This document shows positions 12,275 through 24,017 of a DNA stretch of 64,000 nt, one piece after another. The stretch's first letter is position 1. The number at the start of each line of letters is the position of its first letter. The notes below the pieces were generated by a model that did not search any database, was not told the DNA's origin, and saw only the letters and a list, made by a program, of their open reading frames with translations. Position numbers and translations under genes: made by a program. Origin of the DNA: Cunninghamella blakesleeana. Its lineage: Eukaryota > Mucoromycota > Mucoromycetes > Mucorales > Cunninghamellaceae. Location: positions 5,540,001 through 5,604,000 of the forward strand of contig JAFCIZ010000001.1 in NCBI GenBank assembly GCA_017871115.1, written 5' to 3'.

Positions 12275-13781
12275 TTAGGATGATTGTTAATATAAATAAA
12301 TAAAAATTAATAATATATCATGATTATTATTATTATTATTATTATTATTGTTGCTTACCAGAATCCCCTTGTTTTCCACCAAACATTACAAAGTTATTGG
12401 TTTGAGGCACTTGAAAAAATAAATAAATATAAATAGCATATACATATATACATGTTAGTCAATCTTTTTTTAAAAAATAGTAATAATAATTATAATGATA
12501 ATTATAATTATAATAATATGATGTTATAGTTATTTCACTTTACTATAGGTAAAAGTGTGTAAGGTTCTAATACTTGGAACAGTGCCAGAAATTTTGATTG
12601 ATCCCCACATTTGATTTTTTGTATCGTATGTCGCAATAGAAGTAAAAGGTACCAACTGAGTTAACCAATTCCAAGAGGTGCCAGTAGGAACAGCTCTTCT
12701 TCCACCCACATAGTAAATAATACCATTAGAATCTATATCGGAAGCATGAAGAGCTCTATATAATCCATTTGCATCCCCATTAGGTAAGGTAGCTGTAGTC
12801 CATTGGTTATTCTATATATAAGAATAATTTTTTATATTAATGTTAATACAAATTTCATTTTTTCTTGATGAAATAAGTTTTGTTTTAAAAAAAAAAGTGA
12901 TATATATGTATGTAGTCATATAATTTACATTTAAGCTTAATTGGTATAAACTTAGTAATGGTAATGTATAAGCATAAATTCTAAATAAATAAATAAATGT
13001 ATAAAAATGTTGATGATGATTAGTATATACTTTTTCTTATAAATATATAAAAGGTGTATAATAGGGAAAGAGAAAAAAAAATTATTACTGTTGACCACCA
13101 AAAATATACAAGTTGTTTCCATTATAATTCACTGTGCCACCTACACTAATGTAAAAATAATTAAAAGTATTAAGGTAAAAACTCTGAGTTTTAAAAGTAT
13201 ATTGACACTTGTTTTTTTTCAATTTTTTTTGATCCTTTTAATGATAATGATGAGCGATAACATTTTTTTTTTTTTTAATATAACGTACGTCTGATTAATA
13301 GTTGAAGGAATAGTTGACCAAGTATTTTGTGTTGCATCATAACTAACGGTTTTATTTTTTAAAAACGATTTTCCATCATTATAACCACTTCCACTAACAA
13401 CAACAAAACTTGTATTGGATGTTGCAGTCATACCAAAGGAATAATTAGGTTCTAAAACAAAATCATTTGAAGGTGATAATAATTGCCATGCACTACGTCC
13501 ATCTTTTAATAAAAAATCCTTTGATAAATCAAGTACATAATGCTCATTCAAGACTCTATTATAACTGTTGCCGCCACTAACATAAACTCCACCTCCGAAA
13601 CAATGTATTTTTTGTTGTAGCACTACACATCCTATTATAAGTAATAATAAATACGTAAGTATATAAGAAATTGTTTATTTTATATATATCTATTACCTTG
13701 TCTATGTCTTGGTTGGGGAACCTCGCCATAAACAAGAGCTACACTACTGGCAGCTAATAATAATAATGATGATAAGATCAT
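11288..13781 (-). CDS. Kelch-repeat type I membrane protein
   Basis: Exons are 13781-13697, 13631-13289, 13145-13089, 12980-12929, 12811-12544, 12409-12359, 12200-11833 and 11704-11288, 546 residues. Residues 1-20 form a signal peptide (MILSSLLLLAASSVALVYG). The lumenal or extracellular part carries kelch-type blades seen as GG doublets followed by hydrophobic strands and a spaced W (CFGGGVYVSGG, LYIFGGQQ, IYYVGGRR, FVMFGGKQG, YLFILFGAD...TWTWLD). A Ser/Asn-rich stalk precedes one TM segment (IAGIVVAIVALVLGIGAGLFF) and a basic stop-transfer RKRKQ. The cytoplasmic tail of about 125 residues is Gln/Ser-rich and has a PPQY motif, a possible WW-domain ligand. Similar proteins in fungi are mostly uncharacterised; some are polarity or cell-surface kelch proteins. 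Exact role unknown. Confidence 0.85.
12233..12270. repeat. (TA)n microsatellite
   Basis: Uninterrupted AT dinucleotide run inside an intron of the kelch gene. Confidence 0.9.
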
Positions 13782-15016
13782 AAATTATCTATTGATTATT
13801 TTGGAAAATGAAAATATAAAAGAGTGAGAGAGAGAAAGAAAAAAAAAAGAAAAGGAAGAAGGAAGAAAAAGAAGAAAAATGAAAACAATTATATTTTAAT
13901 GATATTTAGAATTTTGTTAATAATATTGACTTGTATTACCTAACTGAATTTTAAAAAAGATATACAAATAAACTTTACGATTCGATCTTTTTATTACTGT
14001 AACTAATCAATAAAATAAAACCAAATAAAACCAACCATTATGAATTCATTCATTTTTTATATTTCTTTTATTTTATATCATATATATTGTATTCTATATG
14101 ATTCTTGTTTTTATTTTTTAATTTTTTAGTTTTCTATAATTTAGACTTACTTTCTTTGTATTTTCTATAAAAAAAAAACGTGGGTACACCAAGCGATTTT
14201 CCATTTACACAAAAATTCCTCCTTTGTTTCCATTATAATAAGTATCCTTTCCAAATGACCTAACCCATATTTGAAAGTAAACAATGTTGGTACAGCCACA
14301 AATCCGAATCCACTAATATTATTAAAAATATATAGTACATATATAATAATAATAATATTAATAATAATAATAATAATATTCAAATGTTAAGGATATAATT
14401 TTTCCATTTCCCTTATTTAACAAATATATATATATTTATACTTTTGATGTCAATTTTCTATAAAGAGTTAAAAAAAGAAGGCGCAGTATTTTATCTTGAA
14501 GGCTGTTTAAAAAAGGTACAAAAAGCTTACTTTTTGAACTCATAGGCGCACAGTAATTATAATATAAAGTAAAAACAAAAAGTATAGTTCTTTTTTATCT
14601 TGTTGGTTTATAATAATCATTACAAAAAATAAAACAGGTTTGTTGAACAATTTTTATTTCACAGATTAAATAAAGAAAGGAGTGTATAACTTGTTTCATT
14701 TAAAAAAAAAAAGGATAGTATTAATAATTAATAATAATAGTAATAGTAATAGTAATAAATAATAATATTATAAATAAAAAGTATAAAAAATATTAATAAA
14801 GAACATTAGTTGTATATAAATATATATATAGATGGATTAAAATAATAATAATTATAATTATAGGCAAAAAAGAGAGTGGAAAAGGAAAGAATTATAAAAA
14901 CATAAAAAATTGAAAATTGAAAAAAAAAATTTTTTTAAACTGGAGATTGAAAAAAAGAGGGGGAGGGTAAAGCAAGGTGATCTTTTTTTTTTTTTTCCTT
15001 AAAAAAAAAAATTGAA
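13782..15016. other. Intergenic, kelch-gene promoter and 3' flank of SH3-SAM-PH gene
   Basis: Mostly A/T runs. A short minus-strand open stretch at about 14177-14312 has unusually balanced codons after an AG-like boundary; it is discussed as a possible relic. Purine-rich runs occur at 13820-13880. No confident gene. Confidence 0.5.
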
Positions 15017-16911
15017 CTAATCTTCATACAAAACGCTGGATATAATAGAAGGACTGATTTTTTTCTTTTTAGCCAATTTTTTTAAACTCGATTTACTTGA
15101 TTTAGAAGAAGACATCATGGAAGGAGGAGAAGAGAGAGTCGAAGTAGGTAATCGGTGATGATGATCTGTTGTTTTTGTATAAAGAATAGTAGAAGGAGGT
15201 CTTGGGTTCATTCTTCTTGCCAAATCCAAAGAAACCGTTGGAATAGTGCTTGAACTAACTACTGGTGCAGAATAATCTCTTGATATAGTAGCTTTCATTA
15301 ATGCTTGAATCCATGCTTTCATACTAAGATCTGTATCGGCATAAAAATAAAATGTGCGTTCTTTTTCATGTTGAGCTTTAAATGAGTAATGCCCTGAACA
15401 GATGGTTTCATCGCAAATAATACGGTAACCACGTAAATTAATAATACCTTTCATGCGAACATCCTATTAATTTTTTATTTTTTTTAAAAAATAAATAAAA
15501 ATAAAATAAAAGGTAAATAAATAGTATAATAATAATATTACATATATAGATACATAATACATACAGTAAAAAAAATCATATATATATATTTATTTACCTT
15601 TGGACTTTTAAAATAAAACAAATTAGAACCTTTTAAAACGAACCAGCGTTTATTCCAATGTTTATATTTATCACCTTGTTTATATAAACAGCCTTCCATA
15701 TCGGGTGTAACATTATGATGATCTTCGATATCATGAAAAGAAGGTCGAGCGACAGATAAAATACCTTGAGAAGAAGTAGAGTTTTCTTGTTGAATAAGTG
15801 AAGTGGATTTTTTTTGATGAAAATCATCTTGATCCATCATCATTATGTCATTTTGATACAAGTAAGAGGAGGGTGGAGGCGGATGAGTAGCATATTTTTG
15901 AGGTGGCTTTCCTTGACCTGTGATCATCCAATGATAATCCTAATATTAATAATATTAATAATTATAAAAAAAAAAATGGAATTAATAAAATAAATCTTTA
16001 AGTACAATATAAATAAAAAATAAATGTACCTCAGTTGTACTTAAACTTGATTTAGAAGGATATAAATAAAAAGGATCTTGACGAAAGATTTCTTCTCTTA
16101 AAGCAAGAATAGCGCTATGGATTTTAAACCGTTTACCAAAAGTATCAATATTTAACTCTTTAAGAGATTGAAGCGATAATTCCAATAAAATATCTCCAGT
16201 TATTTCTTGTTCTATTTTTAAAAAGAAAAAATATATATATTTTAATATAACTTCAGGGGAATAGACATGTGTATGTGTGTATATATGTATGGGGCACATG
16301 TCATAAAAAAATGTAAACCCTTTTTTTTTCATATTATATATTTTTTTTACCAATAAAAGGCTGCACAGCACATTCAAACCCTAATTGGGTTAACCAATCA
16401 GCAACATGATCTGTACTCCAATGTTCTGGAGGAATAGGACTAAGAGTAGTAGATAATAAAGTTTGACGTACAGCTTTTTGCAAATTTTTTGAAACAAAAG
16501 TAATATTAGGTGATAAAATAGCTGGAGAAGTTGATTTATTTTTTCCTTGTTGTTGATGAAGAGAATCATCATTACTTTTTTGACTTTCTACTTCATCAGT
16601 CATCATTGAATAAAATGAATGTTGATGTTCAAGTGGACCTCTGGCGGTTGAAATAGATGGTGTAGATGGTTGTGAAATAGTAGATCCACTCGATAATGTT
16701 TTTATTTCATCATCATCATCATCCATTGACGATGTATCTTCATCTTCTTCCATTTTTGTTGGTTCAGGCGATGTATAATTGACGGGAAAAAGACCTTCTT
16801 CCCCATGAATATTTCTTCCCTAGATTTTTTTTTTTTTTTACAAAAAAAGAATATGCAAATATATATAAATACCAATACTAATATTTTTATGATTATTTTA
16901 TTATAAGAATA

Positions 16912-16944
<33 letters not shown>

Positions 16945-17078
16945 GATTTTTTTACCCTCCACCAACCGTCATTAAACTCTTCATCTCTTTCTAAAATAAT
17001 CACTGGATCACCAATGGATAAACTAATTTCATCATTATTCTCTGCTTCAAATGGATGTATTACATATACGGTCTCCAT
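15017..17078 (-). CDS. SH3-SAM-PH protein, Boi1/Boi2/Pob1-like
   Basis: Scaffold for polarised growth; Boi/Pob1 proteins link Cdc42 and formins to exocytosis at growth sites. Exons are 17078-16956, 16819-16351, 16211-16030, 15939-15598 and 15463-15017, 520 residues. The SH3 domain covers residues about 1-60 (VIHPFEAENNDEISLSIGD, then NDGWWRGRN and GLFPVNYT). An acidic and Ser-rich linker follows. The SAM domain spans about 170-240 (EHWSTDHVADWLTQLGFE...LKELNIDTFGKRFKI). The PH domain starts near residue 345 (MEGCLYKQGDKYKHWNKRWFVLKG) and ends near 440 with the terminal helix Trp (MKAWIQALMKA). The order SH3, SAM, PH matches Boi/Pob1 exactly, though this version is much shorter than yeast Boi1/2. 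The C-terminus is Ser/Lys-rich. Confidence 0.93.
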
Positions 17079-18802
17079 TATTATTATAAAAATAAAAAAT
17101 AAAAAATTAAAGAACAAAAAAAAAAGAAAAAGAAGAGAAAGAGAAAAAAATGATTATAAAAAAACTATCTCTTTATTGTATATATATAAATAGGAGAAGT
17201 ATAGGAGAATAAGAGTTTAACCAAAGGTATTATATAAAATATAATGATAAAAGTAATAGTAGTAAAAAGGAGTTCTTTGTGTAAAAATGATGAAAAGTAG
17301 ACTGATTTGGTAATCATCACTGACCATTGTGTTCAAAAGGAGTTTATGATTTTATGATCTATTTCTATTCTTTTCTATTATTCTTTTTCAATTTTTTTTT
17401 TTCGTTTTATAATTCATTATTTTAAACCTTTTTTTTTTTTCAGGGAACGAGGGAGAATAAATTCATTTTTTTATTTATTTATTGATTTATTAGATTTATT
17501 ATTTGATTTTATTATGCTCTAACGTATAAACGATTCTATACAATCTACTATCCATGATTACTCTGATCTTTAAATATAAAACCCTTTTTTTCATTGAATA
17601 AATCCCTTTTTATTATTATTTTGACGATCTTTCTTTCTTTCTTTTTTTTTTTTTAGTCTTTAATATAGTCCTATTATCTTTTTATTGTCGAGATGGGTTT
17701 TCATTAAAGTAAAATTATTATTGAACTGGTTTTAGACAGTAAAAAGATACTATTTCATGGTAACTTGAATTCCTTAGAATAGTTCTTTTTTTTTGCCCCC
17801 TGATTTTTTGATTTCTATGTCCGCACTTGACTCTTGGGATTTGTTACTATGGCTGCTGTTGAGTTCCTTTTTTTTTTTTCTTTCAAGGCGGCATTTTAAT
17901 GAATGATTGATTGTTTAGAATCCGTTGGTTTTGCACTTGTTTCAAAAAAACTATTTTTTTTTAATTTGAAGGAGTAAAAAAAAAGATATTCATCTTTTTT
18001 TATTGTTTAGTAATGTTAGTCAGTTTATGTTGGTTAGAATAATAGGAATAAAGGATATTTTCATTATTAAAATAAATTAATCCTGTTTACCTAAAAGAGT
18101 AATTAAGAAACAATAATTATGTATAAGATTAATAATAATTATGACGATGAGGATTATCTTTACTTTCTATGTATATTTTTTTTTCTTTTTTTTCTTATTT
18201 CAAAAAACTATATAGAAACCATTCATATTATTGGGTATATCAAGTACATAGTCATCTTTTTTTTCTTTCCATCTTTCATTTTCCCCTTGCCTTTTTTTTT
18301 TTTTTTCTATTGAAACCTTTTCCAATGATGTTGTGATCTGAGATTTTAATTGATGGATTGACAGAAAATGAATATAAAACATTTCCAATAATTATTTAAT
18401 GCCCTAGATTTTTTTGAATCCTCTTGAGAAAAAAAAAAAAAAATTTTTTTATACGTGGTATAAGTATGTATATATCAGTAGATGAATCTGGGCCCAAAGA
18501 TTCTAGGTCTATTAATTGGTTCGTTGACATATACAGAATGATGTAACTAAAAAAAAAAAAAAAAAAAAAATATGATCTTCTATTTACTATGTTTCTTCAA
18601 TTAATCTATCATTAAAAAAAAATATAAAAATAAAAACAAATATAAATAGGAATCCATTTATTATTCATTTTTCGTCTTTCTTTTCTCTTTACCTTTTTAT
18701 TTTTGATTTTATTATCAACCACACTTCCATTCTTTTTTTATATATAATCCTAATTATATTACTACATTCCTTTATATAAATATATAAATTTAATTCATCA
18801 TT
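17079..18802. other. Long divergent intergenic region
   Basis: About 1.7 kb between the SH3-SAM-PH gene (-) and the thaumatin-like gene (+). It contains many long T tracts. Short open frames here look like products of base composition. It should hold both promoters. Confidence 0.55.
18641..18650 (+). promoter_or_regulatory. TATA box of thaumatin-like gene
   Basis: TATAAATAGG, a near-perfect TATA element about 155 bp before the ATG at 18803. It is followed by a pyrimidine-rich stretch (18668-18695) typical before fungal transcription starts. Confidence 0.55.
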
Positions 18803-19468
18803 ATGCAACTTACCAATATTTTAAGTCTCTTATTCATTGCCGGTTCCACTTTAGCCGCCCCAGGAGGAGTTACCATTACAATTAGCAATAATTGTCAAAA
18901 AGCCATCCAAGTCAATCAATTAACCAATGGAGCCAGCCATCAAGATAGTGCTACATCTTTAAGCGCCGGTGGTTCCAAATCCTATACAGTTTCCAGCACA
19001 TGGGGAGGTCGTTTCTGGGGCCGTGATCATTGTAGCTCAGGTTCTTCCGATTGTGAAAGTGGTTCTCCTGCTTCATTGGCTGAATTTTTATTAAAGGGAT
19101 CTGGTGGTAAAGATTTCTATGATGTTTCTTTTGTCGATGGTTATAATATGCCTATTAGTATCAAGCCTCATGCAGGTGGTAATGGCGACTGTGGTAAACC
19201 CGCTTGTAATAAGTTACCCGAATGTTCTGAAGATTTCCAAGTTAAAGATAGTAATGGTAAAATGATTGGATGCAAATCCGCTTGTAGTGCTTTGAATACT
19301 GATGAAGCTTGTTGTCGTGGTGAATACAATTCCCCTGAAAAATGTAAATCTTCTCATTTTGCTACCAATGTTAAAAATTCTTGCCCTGATGTTTACTCTT
19401 ATGCTTATGATGATCCTACTTCTACCTTCACTTGTACCGCTACTGGTTATGATGTTACCTTTTGTTAA
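18803..19468 (+). CDS. Secreted thaumatin-like protein
   Basis: Single exon, 221 residues. Residues 1-18 are a signal peptide (MQLTNILSLLFIAGSTLA). The mature part starts with the family strand VTITISNNCQKAIQV and has STWGGRFWGRDHC, a version of the thaumatin signature, then VSFVDGYNMPISIKPH, CSEDFQVKD and the C-terminal YSYAYDDPTSTFTCTATGYDVTFC. About 14 cysteines suggest the usual disulfide-rich beta-sandwich. Relatives bind or cleave beta-1,3-glucans or act at the cell wall; the exact role in fungi is unsettled. Codon choice is more C-ending and the gene is visibly richer in G+C than its surroundings, as in strongly expressed genes. A clear TATA box lies upstream. It is one of few intronless genes in the window. 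Confidence 0.93.
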   Translation: MQLTNILSLLFIAGSTLAAPGGVTITISNNCQKAIQVNQLTNGASHQDSATSLSAGGSKSYTVSSTWGGRFWGRDHCSSGSSDCESGSPASLAEFLLKGSGGKDFYDVSFVDGYNMPISIKPHAGGNGDCGKPACNKLPECSEDFQVKDSNGKMIGCKSACSALNTDEACCRGEYNSPEKCKSSHFATNVKNSCPDVYSYAYDDPTSTFTCTATGYDVTFC

Positions 19469-19687
19469 AAAATATTAGATATAGATATAGAGTGTTGTAT
19501 ATTTTATATATTTTCTTCAGCTGGTTCTGATAGGAAAAATATATATATATATATTCATTTTCTTTTTTTTTTTTTTTTTATTAAACTGTAATATTATAAT
19601 AAATAAGTTACCAAGTACCTTTTTTGTCGTTTAAAATAATAATAATTTAAATAATAATATTGCTTTTATGATAAAATGTATTTTTTT

Positions 19688-20150
19688 CGAAAAATGTTTT
19701 TTAAAAACGGTATTCTTCTATATTCCCGTGATAAATTATATTACTGTTCGAGAGCGATGATATATATTGTTATATAAAGAAGGATTTGCTTTTAAAAAGC
19801 TATTTGTCTGATTTCGTGGTAGGATATACTGGTTGGAAAAATGAGTATTTTAAAAATAAAAAGTTGTCTTTGTAGTTATATATATATCGGCGTTTGAAAG
19901 AGTATCCATTTTAAAAAAGGTGTTGTCATTATTTTAATGATAAAATATATTGTTATTTGAAAGAGAGTTTATTTTAGAGGTATCTCTATTTTTGTAGTAG
20001 TAGTAGTAGTATATTTAAAATAATGTATATATTTATATATATTTTCGAGTACAATATATCTTTTTTTTTTATTCCATTTATATATAAAATATACTATTGT
20101 CCAGAACTTATTTTAAAAAGGTGCTCTATTTAAAATATCATAATGGTTGC
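19688..20150. repeat. Degenerate tandem repeat of about 62 bp
   Basis: Imperfect units start with TTyGAAAGAG or a variant, continue with a TATTTTAAAAA core, GGTnTTGTCTTT, and end with GATAAAATATATTGTT. Recognisable unit starts lie near 19687, 19747, 19831, 19892, 19959 and 20042. Divergence between units is high, so the array is old. Confidence 0.5.
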
Positions 20151-20546
20151 TAGTTTCAAATAACTATAAAAAATGAAGGGGATAGGAGCTTAAATAAAGT
20201 ACATCTTTTTTTTAGAGGTCTGTGAACGTTTCATTTTAAATTAAAAGGCCCGTCGCTCCGACCATTTCAATAGTTAAGCATTTTCTAGAAAAAAAAGCCC
20301 TTAAAAATTAGAAGTAAAAAAAATATGTGAAATATAGTATTAATAATTTATATAAATTTTCTCTTGTTTATGATTAATGTAGTGTATGTTGTTCTTACTA
20401 TTTTATTTTTATTTTTGTATATATCGATTCGTTTTATAAATTTATTATCATATATATTATCATTTTTAGTATGTTTTGAGTGTTGTAGCTTTTCTGGTCT
20501 AAAAGTATATGATAGATTTGTGGCCGTATTCTATACCATCATTTGA

Positions 20547-20870
20547 TTACATTTTCATTATTGGTAATTTGCTAGGAATTCTATTTAATAAATAAGGCAG
20601 AGGGTCTTTGGCGGTATTTGGATGAATATGTGATTTATAATGCATGTTGAGATACAGTATCACATGATCTTTTAACAATTGAGCATGCCCGTAGGTATAT
20701 GTCAGATATTCCGCTCAGTAACCATCGTACGCATCGACTCCTTGTTCTGGACATAATGTGTTTTATTATTAGGTCTACTTGTATTTTGTGATGACAGCTG
20801 CTTAATAATGGTAATTATTGTGCTTGGTAGGTATACGAGTTCTTGAGGATGCTGTGGATTAATTTTTTAA
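20547..20870 (-). pseudogene. Decayed coding relic, possibly tyrosine-recombinase-like
   Basis: Read on the minus strand, one frame gives SSQNTSRPNNKTHYV, and after a frame change another gives PEQGVDAYDGY, a stop, then AEYLTYTYGHAQLL and KDHVILYLNMHYK, ending at a stop near 20547. The order NT-RP-N-...Y-PEQ, followed some 30 residues later by a K-x(4)-hydrophobic-L segment, resembles the core-binding (SAM-like) N-terminal domain of fungal tyrosine recombinases of Crypton or related elements. Codons and base composition differ from the surrounding spacer. There is no catalytic domain and there are several interruptions, so it is at most a dead fragment. The family assignment is tentative. Confidence 0.3.
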
Positions 20871-21169
20871 GATTTTTTTCAATAGTATTACGTAGAATTA
20901 TTTGACAGTGAATGAGGCCGGTGAGGTGATACCAGATACCGTATTTTTTATTTTTTATTTTTTGTATTTTATTTAATTAGATTTAGTAAGGCTGGAGATT
21001 GGAAAGGAAAAGAAAAACTCTTCAAAAAACTATAGGCTCTGATTTTAAACACCGCCCAAATTCAATCGTTTTTTTTATGCTACAAATGATTATTTTATTT
21101 GTTTCTTTCTAATTCATTCTTTTGTTTATTTATTTATTTCAAAACATATTAAATAAAGAAAAAATAAAA

Positions 21170-21328
21170 ATGCTTGATCTAGCATTTAGTATTATTATGA
21201 TAGGGGTCTTGCAAATAAAAAAAGATAATCATCACTATCCTAAAAAAAACGATGTTTCTCATAAATTTATTCACCAATTCAAAACATTACTAAAAAAAAT
21301 TAAAGATCATATAAATTCGAATAAATAA
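21170..21328 (+). CDS. Small hypothetical ORF, uncertain
   Basis: An ATG-initiated frame of 52 residues, Lys/His-rich after a hydrophobic start (MLDLAFSIIMIGVLQ). It ends 50 bp before the GH17 start, so it could be a leader ORF of that transcript, a small gene, or chance. No family recognised. Confidence 0.2.
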   Translation: MLDLAFSIIMIGVLQIKKDNHHYPKKNDVSHKFIHQFKTLLKKIKDHINSNK

Positions 21329-21377
21329 ATAAAATCAATTATTTTTATTTTATCTTTACATTTATTATATATAAAAA

Positions 21378-21957
21378 ATGGAGAAAGAAAAAGTTATAAA
21401 ATACAATGAAGAAGATAGAACAAAAAGAAAAAGATTTAATTGTGGATTAAAAATCATTGGAATTATTATACTTATATTTATCATTTTAATGGTTGGACTT
21501 GTATTGTTTATTTTAAAAGTAAATATTGGTTTATTTTCAACTGAAGATAATTTTTCTTCTACAAAACCAAAAAACCCTCATCATTCTAACCCTCCTATTA
21601 ATTATACTTATGAAAAAGATTCAAGGTTAACACGATCATTTTGGGGAATTGATTATACTCCGCTAGGTGCACAATATGAATATGGCTGTAATGTCACTCA
21701 AGCTGATGTAATTGAAGATTTAAAATTATTACACCAGTTAACTCCTAGATTAAGGTTATATGGAATGGATTGCGAACAGGCTTTTTTGGTATTAAATGGA
21801 ATGAAATTAATGAATATAGATATGGGAGTAATTTTAACTATATGGGTTAATGATAATGCCACCACTTATGAACGTCAATATAATGCTTTTTGGGATGTGA
21901 TTGATCGATTTGGAGTAGATCATATTACTGGTGTCTCGGTTGGCAACGAAGGTATTT

Positions 21958-21989
<32 letters not shown>

Positions 21990-22730
21990 TAGAGAGAGAG
22001 AGATTGGTATATAGATAAAGAGTATAGCATAAAAAAGAAAAAGGTTGAGAAATCTATGTATAAAAAAAATTGGCACAGTTTAAAGAAAAATTAATGCACC
22101 CCTTATTATTTTATTATTTTAATAGCCATATTTCGAAAAGAAATTACAGAAAAAGAATTAATCCACCATATTCATGACGTGAAAAACAAAATGCAACAAC
22201 GAGGCTATCATCATATTCCAGTTTTTACAACAGACATACGATCATTATCTCAATTAATGCCTGAAGAGGATCAAGTATTAGATAATGTACATCCCTTTTT
22301 CGCTGGCACAACCATAAAAGATGCCAGCCAATGGACCATGAACTATTTTAAAAATGTCATGTATAATCCTATAATGAAACTAGTTCAAAAAAATAATTTA
22401 ACAAATCAACCACCAGGTATTATTTCAGAAATTGGATGGCCCACTGCACCTGAATCCAGATCTTATCAAGCCTCTATTCCTTCGTTAACCAATTTACAAT
22501 ATCTTTTATTTGATTTTATTTGTCAAGCTAATCAATTAGGAATTCCTTATTATTGGTTTGAATTTAAAGATGCTCCTTGGAAAAATGTTTCTTTTCATGA
22601 ACCAAGAGAAGCCTTTTGGGGTCTTTTTGATCAATCGAGAAAGTTGAAGTTGGACCGATTGCCTAATTGCCCGTTACCTGCTTTTCAAAAAGGAGATCTC
22701 TTTGTTCCACAACCTAATTACTATCACTAG
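21378..22730 (+). CDS. GH17 beta-1,3-glucanase, type II membrane protein
   Basis: Hydrolyses or remodels beta-1,3-glucan of the cell wall. Exons 21378-21951 and 22126-22730, 392 residues. The intron starts inside the codon after the catalytic Glu and contains long T and A runs. A basic cytoplasmic tail of about 25 residues precedes one TM segment (GIIILIFIILMVGLVLFIL), so the enzyme faces the outside, like fungal BtgC-type glucanases. The GH17 barrel starts at SFWGIDYTPLGAQYEYGC. The acid/base residue is Glu191 in GVSVGNE and the nucleophile Glu293 in ISEIGWPT, both in their expected settings. The C-terminus has the EFKDAPWK...AFWGLFDQSRKLK block typical of the family. Function at the wall is inferred from family and topology. 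Confidence 0.94.
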
Positions 22731-24017
22731 GAAATATCTAAATAAGATTTATCTATTTGAAACGCCAAATTCTTTTACTTTTTATATTTTATTTTTTTCA
22801 TCTTTTTTAATTAAAACAATATAATTTTTATTTTTTTGATATCATCTATTCATATCATAATATTTACTATTCTTATTCTTAACTTTTTTCATGCATTAAT
22901 AAATAATTTTTTATTACATTGAAACCGACTTGTTTAACATGTTTGATTTTATTATCCGATTTTTTTTTTTTTTTTATCTTTGATTTCAACTCCGAGTTTT
23001 AAATTTTATTTTTGCAAAATATCTAGAGCTCTTCTTTAAAGTAAATAAATATAATAATCATCATAATTATCAGTGAATGGTAATAAATATAATATTAGTA
23101 AATAAATGGATAATGACTAAATTGATAGATTTTCGAGGATCAAAGAAAAAAATCTTACAATCTTCGGAGATAGTATCGGTCAAATATCTTTTTTTTTTAG
23201 GTTTTAAATAAACTTCAAGAAAACTTTACTACAGGTTTATATAAAAGAAAGATCTATACATATTTTATTTGTATTTAACGTAATAACCAATAAAAAATGA
23301 AATAGGTAACGTGACATCAAAAATTTTGATCTATACTATGTAATTTGGTTTATTATTTTGGTAGAAAAATAAATAATCATGTATAATATTATTTATTTAT
23401 ATTTATATATTTATATATTTATATATTTATATATATATATATATATATGTTTATGTTTATATGTTTATGATTTTTTTTTCAAGGGGAACTTCAATATCGA
23501 ATGATTTTATCCACGATGGAAAAAGATATTTAGTTGATTGGGTTACGTAAAAAAAAAAAAAATGAAAATTACGAAAAAATACAAGTAAAAAAGTGTCAAT
23601 TAATGTTATTGTTTTCATGTTTTGAACCCTTTATTTTCTTTAAAAAAAAAAAAAAAAACAATATAAATTTTATTTTATCTAGTTTATATTTTTCTTTTTT
23701 TCTTTTTCTTTTTCTATATTTTTATATTTTCTACTTTTTTTCTTTTAAAAAAGATGTACATGGATCAAGTGTTCATTTCGAAACGGGAAACTTAAGGGGG
23801 GAGGATATAAAAAAATGATCAAAAAGTAGGAAAATAATTTTGAATCTCCGGTATTCTTTTTTTAAAGAGGTAATGGTTTTTTTTTTCTTTCCTCTCTTTT
23901 TCTTTTTCTTTCCACCAAGAAAAATAAAATAAAATAGAATTATATATATTATATATATTATATTACACTATATTATACTATATATTTTATTTTTATTTTC
24001 ATTTGGTATAAAACAAT
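22731..24017. other. Intergenic with a possible short spliced relic
   Basis: 3' flank of the GH17 gene and promoter of the phosphate transporter. Mostly TA and T/A runs (23400-23450, 23955-23990). Between 23482 and 23831 there is an exon-like pair discussed under findings. Confidence 0.5.

Larger units (their letters stand above)
19469..21169. other. Intergenic with degenerate repeats and a coding relic
   Basis: Holds the degenerate array at about 19688-20150, a short (TAG)n run at 19997-20011, and a G+C-richer stretch at about 20547-20960 that looks like decayed coding DNA on the minus strand. A minus-oriented TGCGG-like element lies at 21044-21056. Confidence 0.6.

Noticed and set aside
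18119..18313. Plus-strand ORF before the thaumatin-like gene
   Set aside because: Made largely of T-tract translation (Phe/Leu/Ile); no coding character.
20370..20546. Hydrophobic plus-strand ORF of about 58 residues
   Set aside because: Leu/Ile/Phe/Tyr composition is what A+T-rich spacer gives by chance, and it borders the minus-strand relic.
22731..24017. LTR pair around the chromodomain-like block
   Set aside because: I looked for matching direct repeats and TG...CA ends and found only simple TA and T/A tracts.
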